Source: Stomoxys calcitrans (Eukaryota; Arthropoda; Insecta; Diptera; Muscidae). From it: a DNA stretch of 64,000 nucleotides. How positions within the stretch are numbered: position 1 is the stretch's first letter; the number at the start of each line of letters is the position of its first letter. The DNA lies in NCBI RefSeq assembly GCF_963082655.1, contig NC_081553.1, positions 158,077,441 to 158,141,440 of the forward strand, read 5' to 3'. Positions 20,266-31,077 of this stretch are shown here, piece by piece. A model generated the notes under the pieces. It ran no database searches and was not told the DNA's origin. It worked only from the letters and a program-made list of their open reading frames with translations. The position numbers were made by a program, and so were the translations under genes.

Positions 20266-21540
20266 AGGTTAGAAGGTGGGTCTATTGCATAAAAAGAGTG
20301 ATTTCGAATCCTGGCGAGAACATCAAACTCATTTTCAGCTGTTGTTCACCCTCACTGATGCTGGTGGCATTTATAAATATCTTTAAGTGGTCAAACTGCT
20401 CCGCAAGGAGAAGCGCTTCAAAAAGATTTAAAGCAACAACTTTCATCATAAAATTTTGAAATATTTATATAGGAGCTATAGTAACAACAATCAACCTAAC
20501 AACAAGCAAAACTCAACAAGTAGCAGAGCTTTTTTCGAGGTTTATTACGTTTACTACATTTTATACGTGACAAATAACATTTGCCCGTACATAAATTGTC
20601 GTTCACCATCCCTTGTCATTGCTTGCTAACCCCTCGTCAACTTAGAACTCGTTCTATCTCCAACACTACATATATATGTACTACCTTAGTCAGCGATTGG
20701 CATTTGCCTATACGTACACGAATACACGAACCCACGAATGCACACAAACATTTCGCATATTTCCTCGTTTACTTACGACTCGTTGTACCAAACGAACATG
20801 CAAAGTACATACTCGTTGCCAACATACGATTTGTTCAGCCTCGTATATACTCGTACTACCGAACATACATACCTCGTATATGTGTTCTGCCGAACACATA
20901 CTCACACACACACTCTTCACGTATATCAAACAACCCTATTAATGAATGTGATGGACATCATTGAGTGTTGATGCGATATTAGGTGTTTATTTTATCGCTT
21001 GTAGTTTTCCAATGTGAGAAATAATTCCCTTTCAATTCAAGTTCGTTTGTGGACCTAAGGTTGGTTTTATGTAAATATGATAATCAGTATTTTCCCACTG
21101 CTTTCTTTAAATAACATATTTTGAAGAAAAACCTGGGAGGATTTATTATGAACTTTAAATTTTTTGAAACAATTATGTTATCATTTAAAAAATTAATCAT
21201 GACAAACGATGATTTTTTTATGTGAAACAAAAAAAATGGAAAAAAGTGAAAAATTTAATTCCTATAAAACAAACGGTCTATATAGCGGTTATATATAACT
21301 GAATTCCGATTTTATGAGATCAGAAGGTCAGATTTATAAACAAAGCATACGAAATCATCCAAAATTTTTTGGAAAATGTTTAAGTACCTAAGATACCCCG
21401 TATTTACCCAATTTACTGGGTAAATACCTTTTGGGTATTTACCCATCTCTCATCCCTATATAAAAGCCTCTTAAAACAATATACGTTCTGCCAATTGCAG
21501 ATTGAACATGATTTGACCATGATAATCTATCATCAAAAAT
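20265..21540. other. intergenic-looking stretch left of the TM exon; SINE scrap and low-complexity sequence
   Basis: This lies upstream on the map of the intron boundary region at 23426, within the intron between the transmembrane and tail exons. 20240-20400 holds a plus-strand SINE S1 scrap (TTTCGAATCCTGGCGAGAAC). 20530-20960 is rich in CTCGT/ACGAG and CGTATA motifs with local hairpins. 21380-21440 has repeated GGGTAAATAC. No exon was seen; the overlapping frames at 20580-20970 have no family likeness. Confidence 0.4.
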
Positions 21541-21990
21541 TACGCCATGGTTAATGCGCTTCTGCAGGAAAAAGGAGCCTCATTGTGGTTCCTAATCGCC
21601 AGATATGTGGAAGTTTCGATATCAACGAAAGGGGTGAGCTGCTTATAGAATATATTATAAGTTGAAATTTGGCGATTTTTATAAAGGAAAAAAACCGACC
21701 TAGACAGGAGGTACTAGATGTTGCCTTTGTATCAGGTATATCAGCGGAAGGATACATGACTGGGATGAGATTGATGACCACAAATTATCTGATCATAGTT
21801 ATATTAGCTTCAGCCTTGGAAAAATAATGCAGAAATGGTCAGTCGGCTATGCAGAAGAAAGGCGGATTGTAATAAATTTTGCACGACTTTCCGCTCTAAA
21901 CCTGAAAAGGAAGTGGAGACTGCGGATGATATAGACATACTGGTCAAGCGGATCACGAAGGGCCTGAATGATTTGCATACTACTTTGGGC
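21541..21990 (+). pseudogene. non-LTR retrotransposon endonuclease fragment
   Basis: In plus frames the sequence reads EKGASLWFPNRQICGSFDIN, ERGELLIEYI, then RPRQEVLDVAFVSG and a later SDH-like DHKLSDHSYISFSLGK, the end of a LINE apurinic-type endonuclease (D-V-x-F-V-S and S-D-H motifs). Frame changes occur near 21660 and 21780. Too short to place in a clade. Confidence 0.45.
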
Positions 21991-22119
21991 AAAAAATAGT
22001 TAGACTGTTTAATTTAAATTTCGCGCCGAAATCTTTTAGTCGATATTTTTTTCTATGTTGGTATGACTGAGTGACACCTATGCCAAACATCCCATCAAAG
22101 TAATCATTAGTGTTTAGCG

Positions 22120-22490
22120 ATTTTGAAATTATTCAACAAAGAAAATCCATTAAATTTAGGGTGAGGAATGCAATTTCTGTGCTGAAACGTTCAGAATGTT
22201 GCAAAAGGCCTTCGGTGATAATTTGTGTTTGGAGAGGATCGAAAAATCGTTGACGGTGAACCACTTTCAGGACGGCCATCAACATGAACTCATAATCAAA
22301 TCTCCAAAATCACTCAATTGATCATCAACTCCAAAATCACTCAATTGATCATCAACTCCAAAATCACTCAATTTTCTTGATAAATAGCGTTACATAACGT
22401 ATTGATTCTTCGTGAGATTTTTGTCAAAAATTCAACCAATATTGTTCCACAATCACCGTATTCGCCAGATGAAGCTCCGTGTGACTGCGT
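22120..22490 (+). pseudogene. mariner-family transposase remnant with internal deletion
   Basis: The start reads QRKSIKFRVRNAISV, AETFRMLQKAFGD, and KIVDGEPLSGRPST (with a frame change): N-terminal helix-turn-helix region of a mariner. After a tripled 27-bp repeat the C-terminal motif NSTNIVPQSPYSPDEAPCD appears, in which the last catalytic Asp would lie. The catalytic core between is deleted. Confidence 0.6.
22295..22378. repeat. 27-bp unit repeated three times
   Basis: The unit TCCAAAATCACTCAATTGAT, CATCAAC occurs at about 22302, 22329 and 22356, the last cut short. It lies inside the mariner remnant and probably arose by replication slippage. Confidence 0.7.
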
Positions 22491-22739
22491 GTCATGCACT
22501 GGGTGTATACTGCAGTTGTCAGACCTAAATTTTGCCACGGTGGCAAGTGTCTACTTGGGGGAAGAGAATGCTCCATTTCCTGAAAGCGGCCTTTCTGGAC
22601 AGAAAATTGAACTACAAATCCAACATTTGTTTTCTATTGCGCTTGTGAATCAAGTCGTCTTTAAGAGCCTACAAATTCAGATGTGTGCTTTACAACCTAC
22701 TCTAGTTGGGATGATATGTAAAGCAGCATGATCCATTTA

Positions 22740-23420
22740 GAATCGTCCGTTGATGATATTTCTTAGTCGAAATTGAAATCGCGATACGGATAGCCAGTCA
22801 AATGATTCTAGCAACAACACACTTTTGCTGACTTTTAAATATTTTTTGCTATGCTATTCTTTGGATAGGAAGCATTAAACAATGATCAAAAGCCGGACAA
22901 TATCCTGCAATCGAATCTCAATGAAATTTATGATCTTTTCTTATTTCCTGAAATTTCTAAATTGAAATTGAAAGTTGTTCTTAAAAAAAAAAGTTTTGCT
23001 CTTTTTTTGTGAGGAGCGGTTATAAAACTTAGGGAAATGGAAGGATGTATTATCAAAGGTAAACTCCATTATGTAAGAACAAACATTGAAAGGATTGTTC
23101 GGTATACTGAACATATATTACTTTCATGCAAGAGTATATTGGGCAAGTTTTCAAATGTATAAAATTAATATTTGCTGTTGGAAAATGAATCTTTGATCTC
23201 TACTGCTACCATTAAATTTTTTACATAATAGGGTACATTTTCGATATACTCATAGGGTCGTAAATAGATATTTCAATATGTTCATTGACGAAATTAAGAT
23301 ATCCCCTTTAGGCTTCGGGTATAGAGGGATAGATTGTAAACAATTTTAGGTGGGAATGGAACCCACTATACTCGCACTTAATGTAAAAAACAAAAGAAAT
23401 ATAGACTAATACGTATATTA
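22740..23420. other. intron sequence, no feature seen
   Basis: AT-rich sequence downstream (minus sense) of the transmembrane exon. I see no repeat family or coding frame in it. Confidence 0.4.
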
Positions 23421-23425
23421 CTTAC

Positions 23426-23703
23426 TTGTACGTCAGAGTCTGTAGTTTCGGGCACAACATCGGGATTTTTCTCCTCGTCATTGACATCAATATCTTTACC
23501 TTCTGTACTTTTTTCGCTTGGATTTGGAGAGTCACTGCGAGTGTTATGTTCGTGACAAAATTCCTTTTGATGGCGTTTCTTACTGTTGCATGGTATTCGA
23601 AGAGCTAAAACCACAGCCAATCCCGCCACAAAAATCGTCAATGTAAGACCAAAGGTTAGAGATATCATTGGTGAAACGAAGAAATCCGATCTGGATTTAT
23701 TAC
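23426..23703 (-). CDS. Side-like exon: transmembrane helix and proximal cytoplasmic tail
   Basis: The acceptor is GTATTTTTCAG, the first two bases complete Gly (LDP-G-NKSRSD), and the exon ends GTACAA|GTAAGT in phase 0. After a short juxtamembrane stretch comes one hydrophobic helix of about 22 residues (MISLTFGLTLTIFVAGLAVV, LAL), then a basic stop-transfer stretch (IPCNSKKRHQK). The tail is acidic and Ser-rich (STEGKDIDVNDEEKNPDVVP). NPDVVP after an acidic run is a recurring tail motif of Side proteins as I know the family. The reading frame continues a few codons past the donor, then stops, but the consensus donor and the matching exon at 18780-18974 favour splicing. Confidence 0.88.
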
Positions 23704-23719
23704 CTGAAAAATACAAATT

Positions 23720-25070
23720 GAAATAGAATTTAATACCTTTTGTTATTATTTCTAACTTGTTCTAAATTGTTTTAATATTTTAGACAGCAAATGAGAGCTA
23801 CAGTGTGATTATATCAGTCAGGGAATTTTTTTTTCGATTGTTCTCCCCAGGATTCGAAGACTGGCGGACAAGCTAACTTCTGCTTAACGGAGACCCCAAC
23901 TTAGTACAGGTTATTTTTTTAGTACATAAGCAGGTTAATTTCGAGGATAGGCTATAATAGACAATATCTTGATATATCTCCCTTATGAACCAATCTGCTA
24001 ATTTCATTTCTTAAGGGCGCAGAAGAACCATTTTCAATACGGCGCTAAAATGCCGCCTACTGGAACTGGAACTTTTATGGAAAAAATAATCTTCTTATTG
24101 TTCTTTACGATTAGAAATTATTTGTGATAAAACAATTTGAAATTTTTCTTTTAAAGTCAATACTCCTACAAATTTGTTTCTTAAGGACAGACACTGAATT
24201 TTGAAACTTCATTAAAAACGAAATTCCGACATAATCTGTCATCTCGCCTCAAATATATTTTTTTTTTGTAATAAGGAGAGCTCAGAGTATTGTTGAACTT
24301 TATTGACCATCGATTTAATATATAGTTTTAGATAATCGTATTATTACAACAACGGGTATATGCCAAACTAAGGAGCACTTACCCTATGTCCGAAACTAGA
24401 AGCGATATAGTAGACTTCCAGTGAAGAGATATTGTGGACTGTCCAGCCAAAAACAATATGACAACAAATTGTCGAAAGGCAAAGGTGACCAACTTTAGGT
24501 GCCTGCCAAGAGGCCCCCGGACCAACTAAAGTCTTCAAAGAGTTTTCTCTAGCTAGGCCAGGCCAGATACTATTTCTCTAGTCCAATTAAAATTTAAATC
24601 ACTTCACAAGTCGAGTATTCAGTAGCAGACTGCATGTCCCGACGCGATAACACCGGCAGCTTCTGGGTATATGTGTTCTAAGCCTACTTCCCGACTTTAC
24701 ATCTGCCGCCCCACTAAAATCAGACTCAGAGTAGCAACTGCTTAGAAGATAACGTTATTATAGCTATCCTATATACAATAGCAGATGTAAATTGATCGTG
24801 TATTTAGGGAATTAATTATTTTGTAAACAAATAGTTGAAATCGATTCAGCAGTTAAAAGGTAATTGCATTGAGAAAGGTGACGTGTTTCTAATGGATCTC
24901 CCTCCAAATACTCTTTGTGACGTACTTCAAGGCTTTAAAAGGAAAGTACATACCATGCCACAACTCCAACATTGATAAAGTTAATATGGAATGCTCTAGA
25001 TAAGTTTCAAAAGATGCTGTTTTAAGTGAGTTAAGAAGTGTTAAGCTAGTTGTTGTAATGACATTCTAAC
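23720..25070. other. intron sequence with SINE scrap and a small shared repeat
   Basis: 23836-23895 has a tRNA-like SINE head piece (minus). 24480-24545 (AAGGTGACCAACTTTAGGTG) is shared with 37099-37145, marking a small dispersed repeat. The rest is AT-rich intron without a recognised feature. Confidence 0.45.
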
Positions 25071-25076
25071 TCTAAA

Positions 25077-26420
25077 TTGTGGCCCACTGACTTCAGAGTA
25101 CGTCCTTTTAAAATTTTTCAAAAAAAGAAAAAAACCCTTGCCTCAGTTATAAACGCTACACACAATCTTAAAGTATTTTATCAAACTATGTCAGGTATTC
25201 GCACAAAAGCCAAGAGGGTAGGAAAGATGATGTTACATGTTACAGGTCAATCTCTAAACTTTCTTGGGTTTCGAAAATATTTGAACATGTCATTTTCAAA
25301 AAATTATATTTTGTTTGCAAGTCTACTATCTCTCCTTACCAGCATGCATTTTTTTCGGGTAGATCTACCACATCAAATGTAACACTATTTACCGGTTACT
25401 ATATGTTGGACCTCGAGCGAGGTAAACAAATAGAAGTTATTTATACTGACTTAAGCGAGGCTTTTGATAAAGTAACTCATAGTATTATTTTACTTGCAAA
25501 GATGGAAAATCTTTGTCTGCATTAAAATTTTCTAAAATAGATACATTCATATTTAGCTAACAGAGTGTAAAGTTGAAGGCTACGTATCTAAGCCCTATTT
25601 TCAGACATCGGGAGAACCTCTGGGTAGCATCCTTGGCCCACTTGTTTTTATCGTATTTGTCAATGACATCTTTTCATGTTTTTTCCATTCCTATTATCTT
25701 TTATATGCTAATGACTTGAAATTCTTTACTAAAGTTGAGTCTCCATAAGGAATACATAATTTGCAAAATGACTAAGTTAACTTAGTCATGTATTGCAACA
25801 TCAATAAACTTTTTTGAGCCTTTTAATACGTTTTCACGTTTATTATTATAGTTCACTTAATGCTATTCAACAAACCTTTAAAATATGCAGCAACAATCTT
25901 TCGAACTACTACATCATTATCCGTTATTCTACATAAAGACCACATTATTTCAGAAGCCTACGCATTTATTAAAAGAAATTGTGCGGAATTTTCTGAACTT
26001 AATACCGTAAAATCAATTCATACGGCATTTGTTAGATCTAAACTAAGCTAAACTAGGCAGTACTCATATTGCACGTATTGAGAGAACTCAAACAAACTTT
26101 ATCAAGCTTGCTCTTAAAAGATTATTTCCTATTGAGATGCCACCTACCAGATGTAGTTTTTTTTACTAGGTTTATAATACTTAGAATCTCGTAGAAAATT
26201 TCAGTCGGCTTGCTTCATATTTGACTCGCTTAATAATAATATTGGTTCAATGGATTTGTTGTCCTTAGTTCCAACATTTGTTCCTCCAAGAAGCTTACGA
26301 GATGTGAATTTGTTTGAGTCGCGAGAAATTGGCCTTTAACACGAACTGTTTTGAATTTAAATTTTGTCAATAACAGACTTAAGAAGGAGTCAAAACCATC
26401 TATCATCAATTCTATTTTAT
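25077..26420 (+). pseudogene. non-LTR retrotransposon reverse-transcriptase remnant (family L2)
   Basis: In broken plus frames: EVIYTDLSEAFDKVTHSIIL (RT motif A, with the catalytic Asp of Y-T-D), then SGEPLGSILGPLVFIVFVND, then YLLYANDLKFF (motif C, where the usual YADD is YAND), then YAFIKRNCAEFSELNTVKSI, HTAFVRSKL and ARIERTQTNFIKLALKRLFP. Order and spacing fit a jockey/CR1-like RT with its downstream domain. Many stops; the mutated catalytic box shows it is dead. Confidence 0.65.
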
Positions 26421-26978
26421 ATTATAATATATTTTTTTTCAATTCTGTAATTTCTTAATTACTATACATTATTACTTAGACAATTTTTTGCTGAAAATCA
26501 TCTTGGTCTGTAAGGTTATTTTTTTCATTTACTAATAAACAGTTAAATAAATAAGGTCTCAAACTAGTTTTTTGTCGCGAGCCTATGACCTTTCCTTAAA
26601 ATGTCTAGAACCTTTTGAAGCGTTCAGACTAACAATTTTAACGAATTTTATATTTCTTAAGAAGTGTTTATTTATTCATTGTCACTGTCAACATTCGTCC
26701 CCGGTGTTAATTCTGTTTACCATAAAAGACCATTCCATTGGAATAATCCAAAAATTACGTATTAATCAAAATGGTCGGCCCTCAGCAATACAATCGAAAA
26801 TCGAATACACGTGGCCAGGGAATATTAACAACTCACCAAAACTTTTTGTACAGATCTCGTACATCAACATGACAACTATTCAAGTATAGTAAGGAAATCA
26901 AGAGTCAAGACTACGATACCACATATTTAATTGAAATTTAATATTTTTTTACATAAACTAATATGTAATAAGTTTTAC
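26420..26978. other. intron sequence, no feature seen
   Basis: AT-rich sequence between the RT remnant and the FnIII exon, including the splice donor region at 26971-26978. The plus-strand frame at 26572-26889 has no family likeness. Confidence 0.4.
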
Positions 26979-27153
26979 CTGGATCCAGCGTTAGTTGCTT
27001 TTCTGGCATTCTCAACATTGCGGCGTTTAGTACTGTGGGATCCGATCTTCCTTTTGAATTAAATGCATATACTGATAAACTGTAAACACCTCCTGGAGAT
27101 AGGGTGGAGACGGTAAATCGTGGAACAGTTGATGTTATGTTTGCTTTTAAATC
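26979..27153 (-). CDS. Side-like exon: second half of FnIII domain
   Basis: The acceptor is ATTTTTCAG, phase 0 start DLKANITSTVPRFTVSTLSP, then GGVYSLSVYAFNSKGRSDPT, then VLNAAMLRMPEKQLTLDP, ending one base into a Gly codon at CCAG|GTAAAA. The L-S-P-G-x2-Y-x-L-x-V-Y-A-x-N-x-K-G-R-S motif is the F-G end of an FnIII domain, and the A-x-L-R-x-P-E-K-Q-L-T stretch is the membrane-proximal linker seen in this family. It completes the FnIII begun at 35213-35346; the 8.1 kb intron between them is the longest in the gene. Confidence 0.9.
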
Positions 27154-27179
27154 CTGAAAAATATAATTGTCATAATTCA

Positions 27180-27690
27180 TTATTTTAAAATTAATTAACG
27201 TTAATTTAGTCTACAATGAATGAATCTTTGTCTACTAATATTCGTTTCAAACATTGTAATAATTCTTATAATTTTGAACCAATCCCAAGCAGCAAATTAA
27301 ATACACCCAGCATAAAGTCACATTACCAGGTAAGTCAGTGGGTTACCCGAAACAAAATCGATTACTCTCATGTATACCCTCAATATTACTTTAACATGGG
27401 CATGTCATTGGAGAAGAGTGTTTCCGAGTAAACATACCACCAGATGGTGAATAATTAATTGTTCGTACAAATGAAATCCTAAAATTATTGACATACCTCT
27501 AAACATACCGACGTATAGAAAGTAATAGCTTCGATTTAATAATAATTATTGCTTATAAATAATGGCATGGCCGTCTCATAAAACTTGTTTTATGGTTTCA
27601 ACATGTTTTTGTTTGTGTCGGTCAATTGGTTTCAAATGACTTGTATTTCCTTACAATTTTACGCAAACAAACTGAAAAGATTAAGCAACT
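27180..27690. other. intron sequence, no feature seen
   Basis: Upstream intron flank of the FnIII exon. AT-rich; part of 27590-27660 appears in inverted orientation near 38640-38760, so a small dispersed repeat is present, otherwise nothing recognised. Confidence 0.4.
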
Positions 27691-27691
27691 A

Positions 27692-27919
27692 TTGGGTTGC
27701 CCAAAAAGCAATTTTAAAAGAAAGTAAATGCATTTTTAATAAAACTTAGAATGAACTTTAATCAAATATACTTTTTTTACACTTTTTTTCTAAAGCAAGC
27801 TAAAATAAACAGCTGATAACTGACAGAAGAAAGAATGCAATTACAGAGTCACAAGCTGTGAAAAAATTTGTCAACGCCGACTATATAAAAAATCCGCAAT
27901 AACTTTTTGGGCAAGCCAA
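27692..27919 (-). mobile_element. mariner-derived MITE with TA target duplication
   Basis: TIRs TTGGGTTG (27692) and CAAGCCAA (ending 27919) are flanked by TA. The interior consists only of the two mariner end regions (AAATGCATTTACTTTC-type and CAGCTGATAACTGACAGAAG) as in the longer copy at 12941-13483, in reverse. About 228 bp, no coding sequence. Confidence 0.8.
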
Positions 27920-27920
27920 T

Positions 27921-28740
27921 ATAATAGTTCAATATTTCTAAAAATAAATTTTGACCAATTGCTACGAAGAGTCATCTCCATTCTGTTTAAAATATGTCGC
28001 TTAATTCTCTTTCGAACTGTAACTTCGAACCGGAAAAGTTGTTCGGTAAAAATTGCATCAAACTATTGCCCTATGTGCTTATAATTTGCATCATAAATGC
28101 TAAAGTTCTCCTAATTTATTGGGGATAAACTAAGAAAAGGTGTTAGAATTAAAAATCATGAATAAGAAGAGATTCTACGAAATTTCTTTCTTTATCAATT
28201 TTATTTGATTTATTTTCGTCAACTAATATATAATTCACGTCCTCCTCAAAAATGATAATTTTCAAGTGGAAAATAGTTTTCAAATATTCACAAAAAGCTA
28301 ATTTTCTAGAAAACTTTTCACTCAACTAGCCCAAGGTGTCCACTTATTGATGTTAAATGGTTTAGCGCCTAACGTAAGTGCTATATAAAACTTGCTCTCA
28401 TAGAAAAAAGTCTTTTTAGGTCAGGTTGAAAAGAGGGTGCAGATATTAATCCACATAAACTTAAAAGTCTTCTTACTGACTAATAAGATTTAACAAACAT
28501 TTTCTATTTTACCCATTTTCTTAGTTACGAAGTTTGGAAGTTTTTGTAAACATGGAATTTGACTCATCAAATTTCGTTTAATAATTTTTCGCAAAATCGT
28601 TTTATTGTAAAAAGATTTTCTTGGAAGAAAATAAAAAAGAATAACAAAAAGTAAATGTTAAACATTTTTAAAAGCTATTTAACTGTGCCCAAATCTACGG
28701 TTAGGCCTACAAAACTAATAAATTTCTACGAGGCGTTGAG
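27921..28740. other. intron sequence with a LINE 3'-end scrap
   Basis: AT-rich. At 28418-28460 there is AGGTCAGGTTGAAAAGAGGG, resembling the reverse complement of the L1A LINE 3' end. Nothing else recognised. Confidence 0.4.
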
Positions 28741-28741
28741 T

Positions 28742-29835
28742 CTCGTAGGAATTCCTATTGGCTACCATATTTGGCACGCATGTTGAAGGTCATAGGAGAA
28801 GAAGGAGTTCCACTTTAGGTTCTCATTTCTTTGAGAACCTGTCTGATTTAGCGGATGTGAACATTCGCAAGTTATTGGGCTTTTTTTAAAGCGATCTGGA
28901 TGGTTCAACGGTAGGGACTAGAAGGCATCTTCCTTCTTCTGTTCCTGTGGTATCATAATATACGAAAACGTCTAAGTGAGTCTGATGGCAGACTGCCACT
29001 TAAACCTAACCTAGGAGAAGTCGTTGTACAAAATTTCTGCCAAATCGGATAAGAATTGCGTCCACAACAGGCTCAAGAAGTATAATCGGTAGATCGATCA
29101 GTTTATATAGGAGCTATATCGGGTTATCAACCAAATTGAACCATACTTGGCATAGTTATTGGAAGTCAAATCAAAAGACTTCATGTAAAATTTTAGCCTA
29201 ATCCGGTAATAATTGCGCTCACTAGAGATTCAAGAAGTCAAGATCCGAGATCGGTTTATATGGCAAAACATGGACCGATATGGCCCATTAACAATCCCAA
29301 CACTGAAAGGAAGTATGTGTGCAAAATTTCAAGCGCATAGCTTTTTAGGAGAAAGTTCTACGGAGAATTTAGTCATCGTAGATGGCTCTTCGTAAAAATT
29401 GGTCAACTTTCAGCCAAATCTGATTAGAATTCGCCCTCCAAAGGTTCAAGAAGTAAAATCGGGAAATCGGTTTATGTGGGAGCAACATCAGGTAAGGAAC
29501 CGATTCAGAAGTACCATCGGGTTCACCTGGAGCTACATCAGGTTTTAAACTGATTCAAGCCATCTTTAGCACATATGTAGAAAGTAACTATGCCAACTTT
29601 CAGGCAAATCGGATAAGAATTACACCCTCTTGTGGCTAAAGATGTATAATCATGAGATCGGTTTATATGTGAGCTATATCTAAATATTAGCCGATGTGGG
29701 CCATTAACAATCCCAACCAAACTACGGACATAGCTACATCGACTTAAAATGTCATGACGATCGAGTATATACTTTATTGGGTCTAAGATCAATATTTCGA
29801 TGTTTTGCAAATGGAATGACCCCCATCCTAGGTTA
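28742..29835 (+). mobile_element. degenerate Helentron/DINE-1-like element split by a LINE 3' fragment
   Basis: Units with AAATCGGATAAGAATTGCG, AGATCGGTTTATATGG and GGCTCAAGAAGT occur at 28750-28800 and 29015-29830, more diverged than other copies. The right side keeps TATATACTTTATTGGGTCT. The L1B LINE 3' end at 28813-29010 interrupts it; GGAGAAG flanks the insert on both sides, a likely target duplication. Confidence 0.6.
28808..29012 (+). mobile_element. 5'-truncated LINE 3' end (family L1B)
   Basis: It matches the 3' UTR of the L1B copy at 29905-30850: GAGTTCCACTTTAGGTTCTC, GAGAACCTGTCTGATTTAGC, GCGATCTGGATGG, CTTCTGTTCCTGTGGTATCA, ending ACTTAAACCTAACCTA. The repeated GGAGAAG on either side is consistent with target-primed insertion. 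This tail is the one shared with SINE S2. Confidence 0.7.
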
Positions 29836-29904
29836 TGGGTATAACAATCGAAAGACTACGAGCCTGAATGGAATAACAGCAAAATTGAAAAAGTAGGTAA
29901 GTTA

Positions 29905-30850
29905 AGATTAGGTTTAAGTGGCTGTCTGCCATCAGACTCACTTAGACGTTTTCGTCCATTGTGATACCACAGGGACAGAAGAAGGAAGATGCCATCTAGT
30001 TCCTACCATCCAGATCGCTTTAAAAAGCCCAATAACTTGCGAATGTTCACATCCGCTAAATCAGACAGGTTCTCAAAGAAATGAGAACCTAATTTGGAAC
30101 TCCTTGTGACTGATAGTGTGGGACACATTTACAAAAGGTGTCCTATATTCTCTTCTTCTTCGATGTTCTCACAGCTTCTGCAAAAGTCGTTGCTGGCAAC
30201 CTTCAGCATGTTTTCCGATTAGACAGTGACCAGTTATGACGAACTCAATGATTGAGACATCTGTTCTAGCCAATGACAGCAAAGCGGTAAACCTCTACTT
30301 TGTGACCATCTATCATTCGTTGTCCTTCGGGCCTTGTCCTGAAATCTTAGCTTAAATGTCGCTAGAGGCATACGCATAGATTCCCTGGAATGTGTAGGGT
30401 AGTTCCTAGTCTCGCAAGCTCGTCCGCTTAACAATTCCCTGAAATAACTCTGTGGCCCGGAACCCAGAACAGGTGAATTTTGAACTGTTCAGCCATCTCG
30501 TTAAGAGATCTGCGACAGCTGAGGGCGGTTTTTGTTGTCAGAAATACGTTCTCCAGGGATTTAATGGCTGTCTGAGATGATATTTATGCCAATCCTCGTA
30601 ATGACATTATATCTTAGCCATTCCACCACTTCCTTAATTGCAAGTATCTCCGCTTAATACACACTGCAGTGGTTGGGTAACCTTTTCGATATGACCAGTT
30701 CTAGATCTTTAGAGTACACCCCAAAGCCCACCTTGTCGTTTAGTTTGGAACGATCCGTATAGAAGTCTATGTAACTTATGTTACCAGGGAAATCGTAGTT
30801 CCAATCGGTTCTATCAGGAACAGTGGTACAGTGCTCAGATTTTTGACAAG
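29905..30850 (-). pseudogene. RNase H-bearing non-LTR retrotransposon 3' part (family L1B)
   Basis: Minus frames: IDFYTDRSKLNDKVGFGVYS, KDLELVISKRLPNHCSVY (30770 down, RNase H start), followed near 30600-30470 by RNase H helix and NEMAEQFKIHLF-like sequence, then Cys-rich C-terminal remnants near 30170, and the complete 3' UTR down to 29910 (ACTTAAACCTAATC on minus). Frames are broken repeatedly. It pairs with the copy at 19140-20265. Confidence 0.65.
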
Positions 30851-31077
30851 ATTGGTTGACAAATGCGCTTGCAAAGGCTGCAGAAGTGAAAATCGGTTGA
30901 TACATATATATGGGTGTTAAATCTAAATCTGAACCGATTTCCACCAAATTCAGCAGTAATGTCGAGTTATAAGATGAGCCTTGGCGCCGGTTGACAAATG
31001 ACGATATTTTTGCAGTATTAGTGCAAAAATGAACATATATATGGGAGCTTTATCCTAATCTGAATTAGCAAACTAAC

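Noticed and set aside
20581..20971. 127-codon plus frame and overlapping frames
   Set aside because: Low-complexity sequence open in several frames with no domain likeness.
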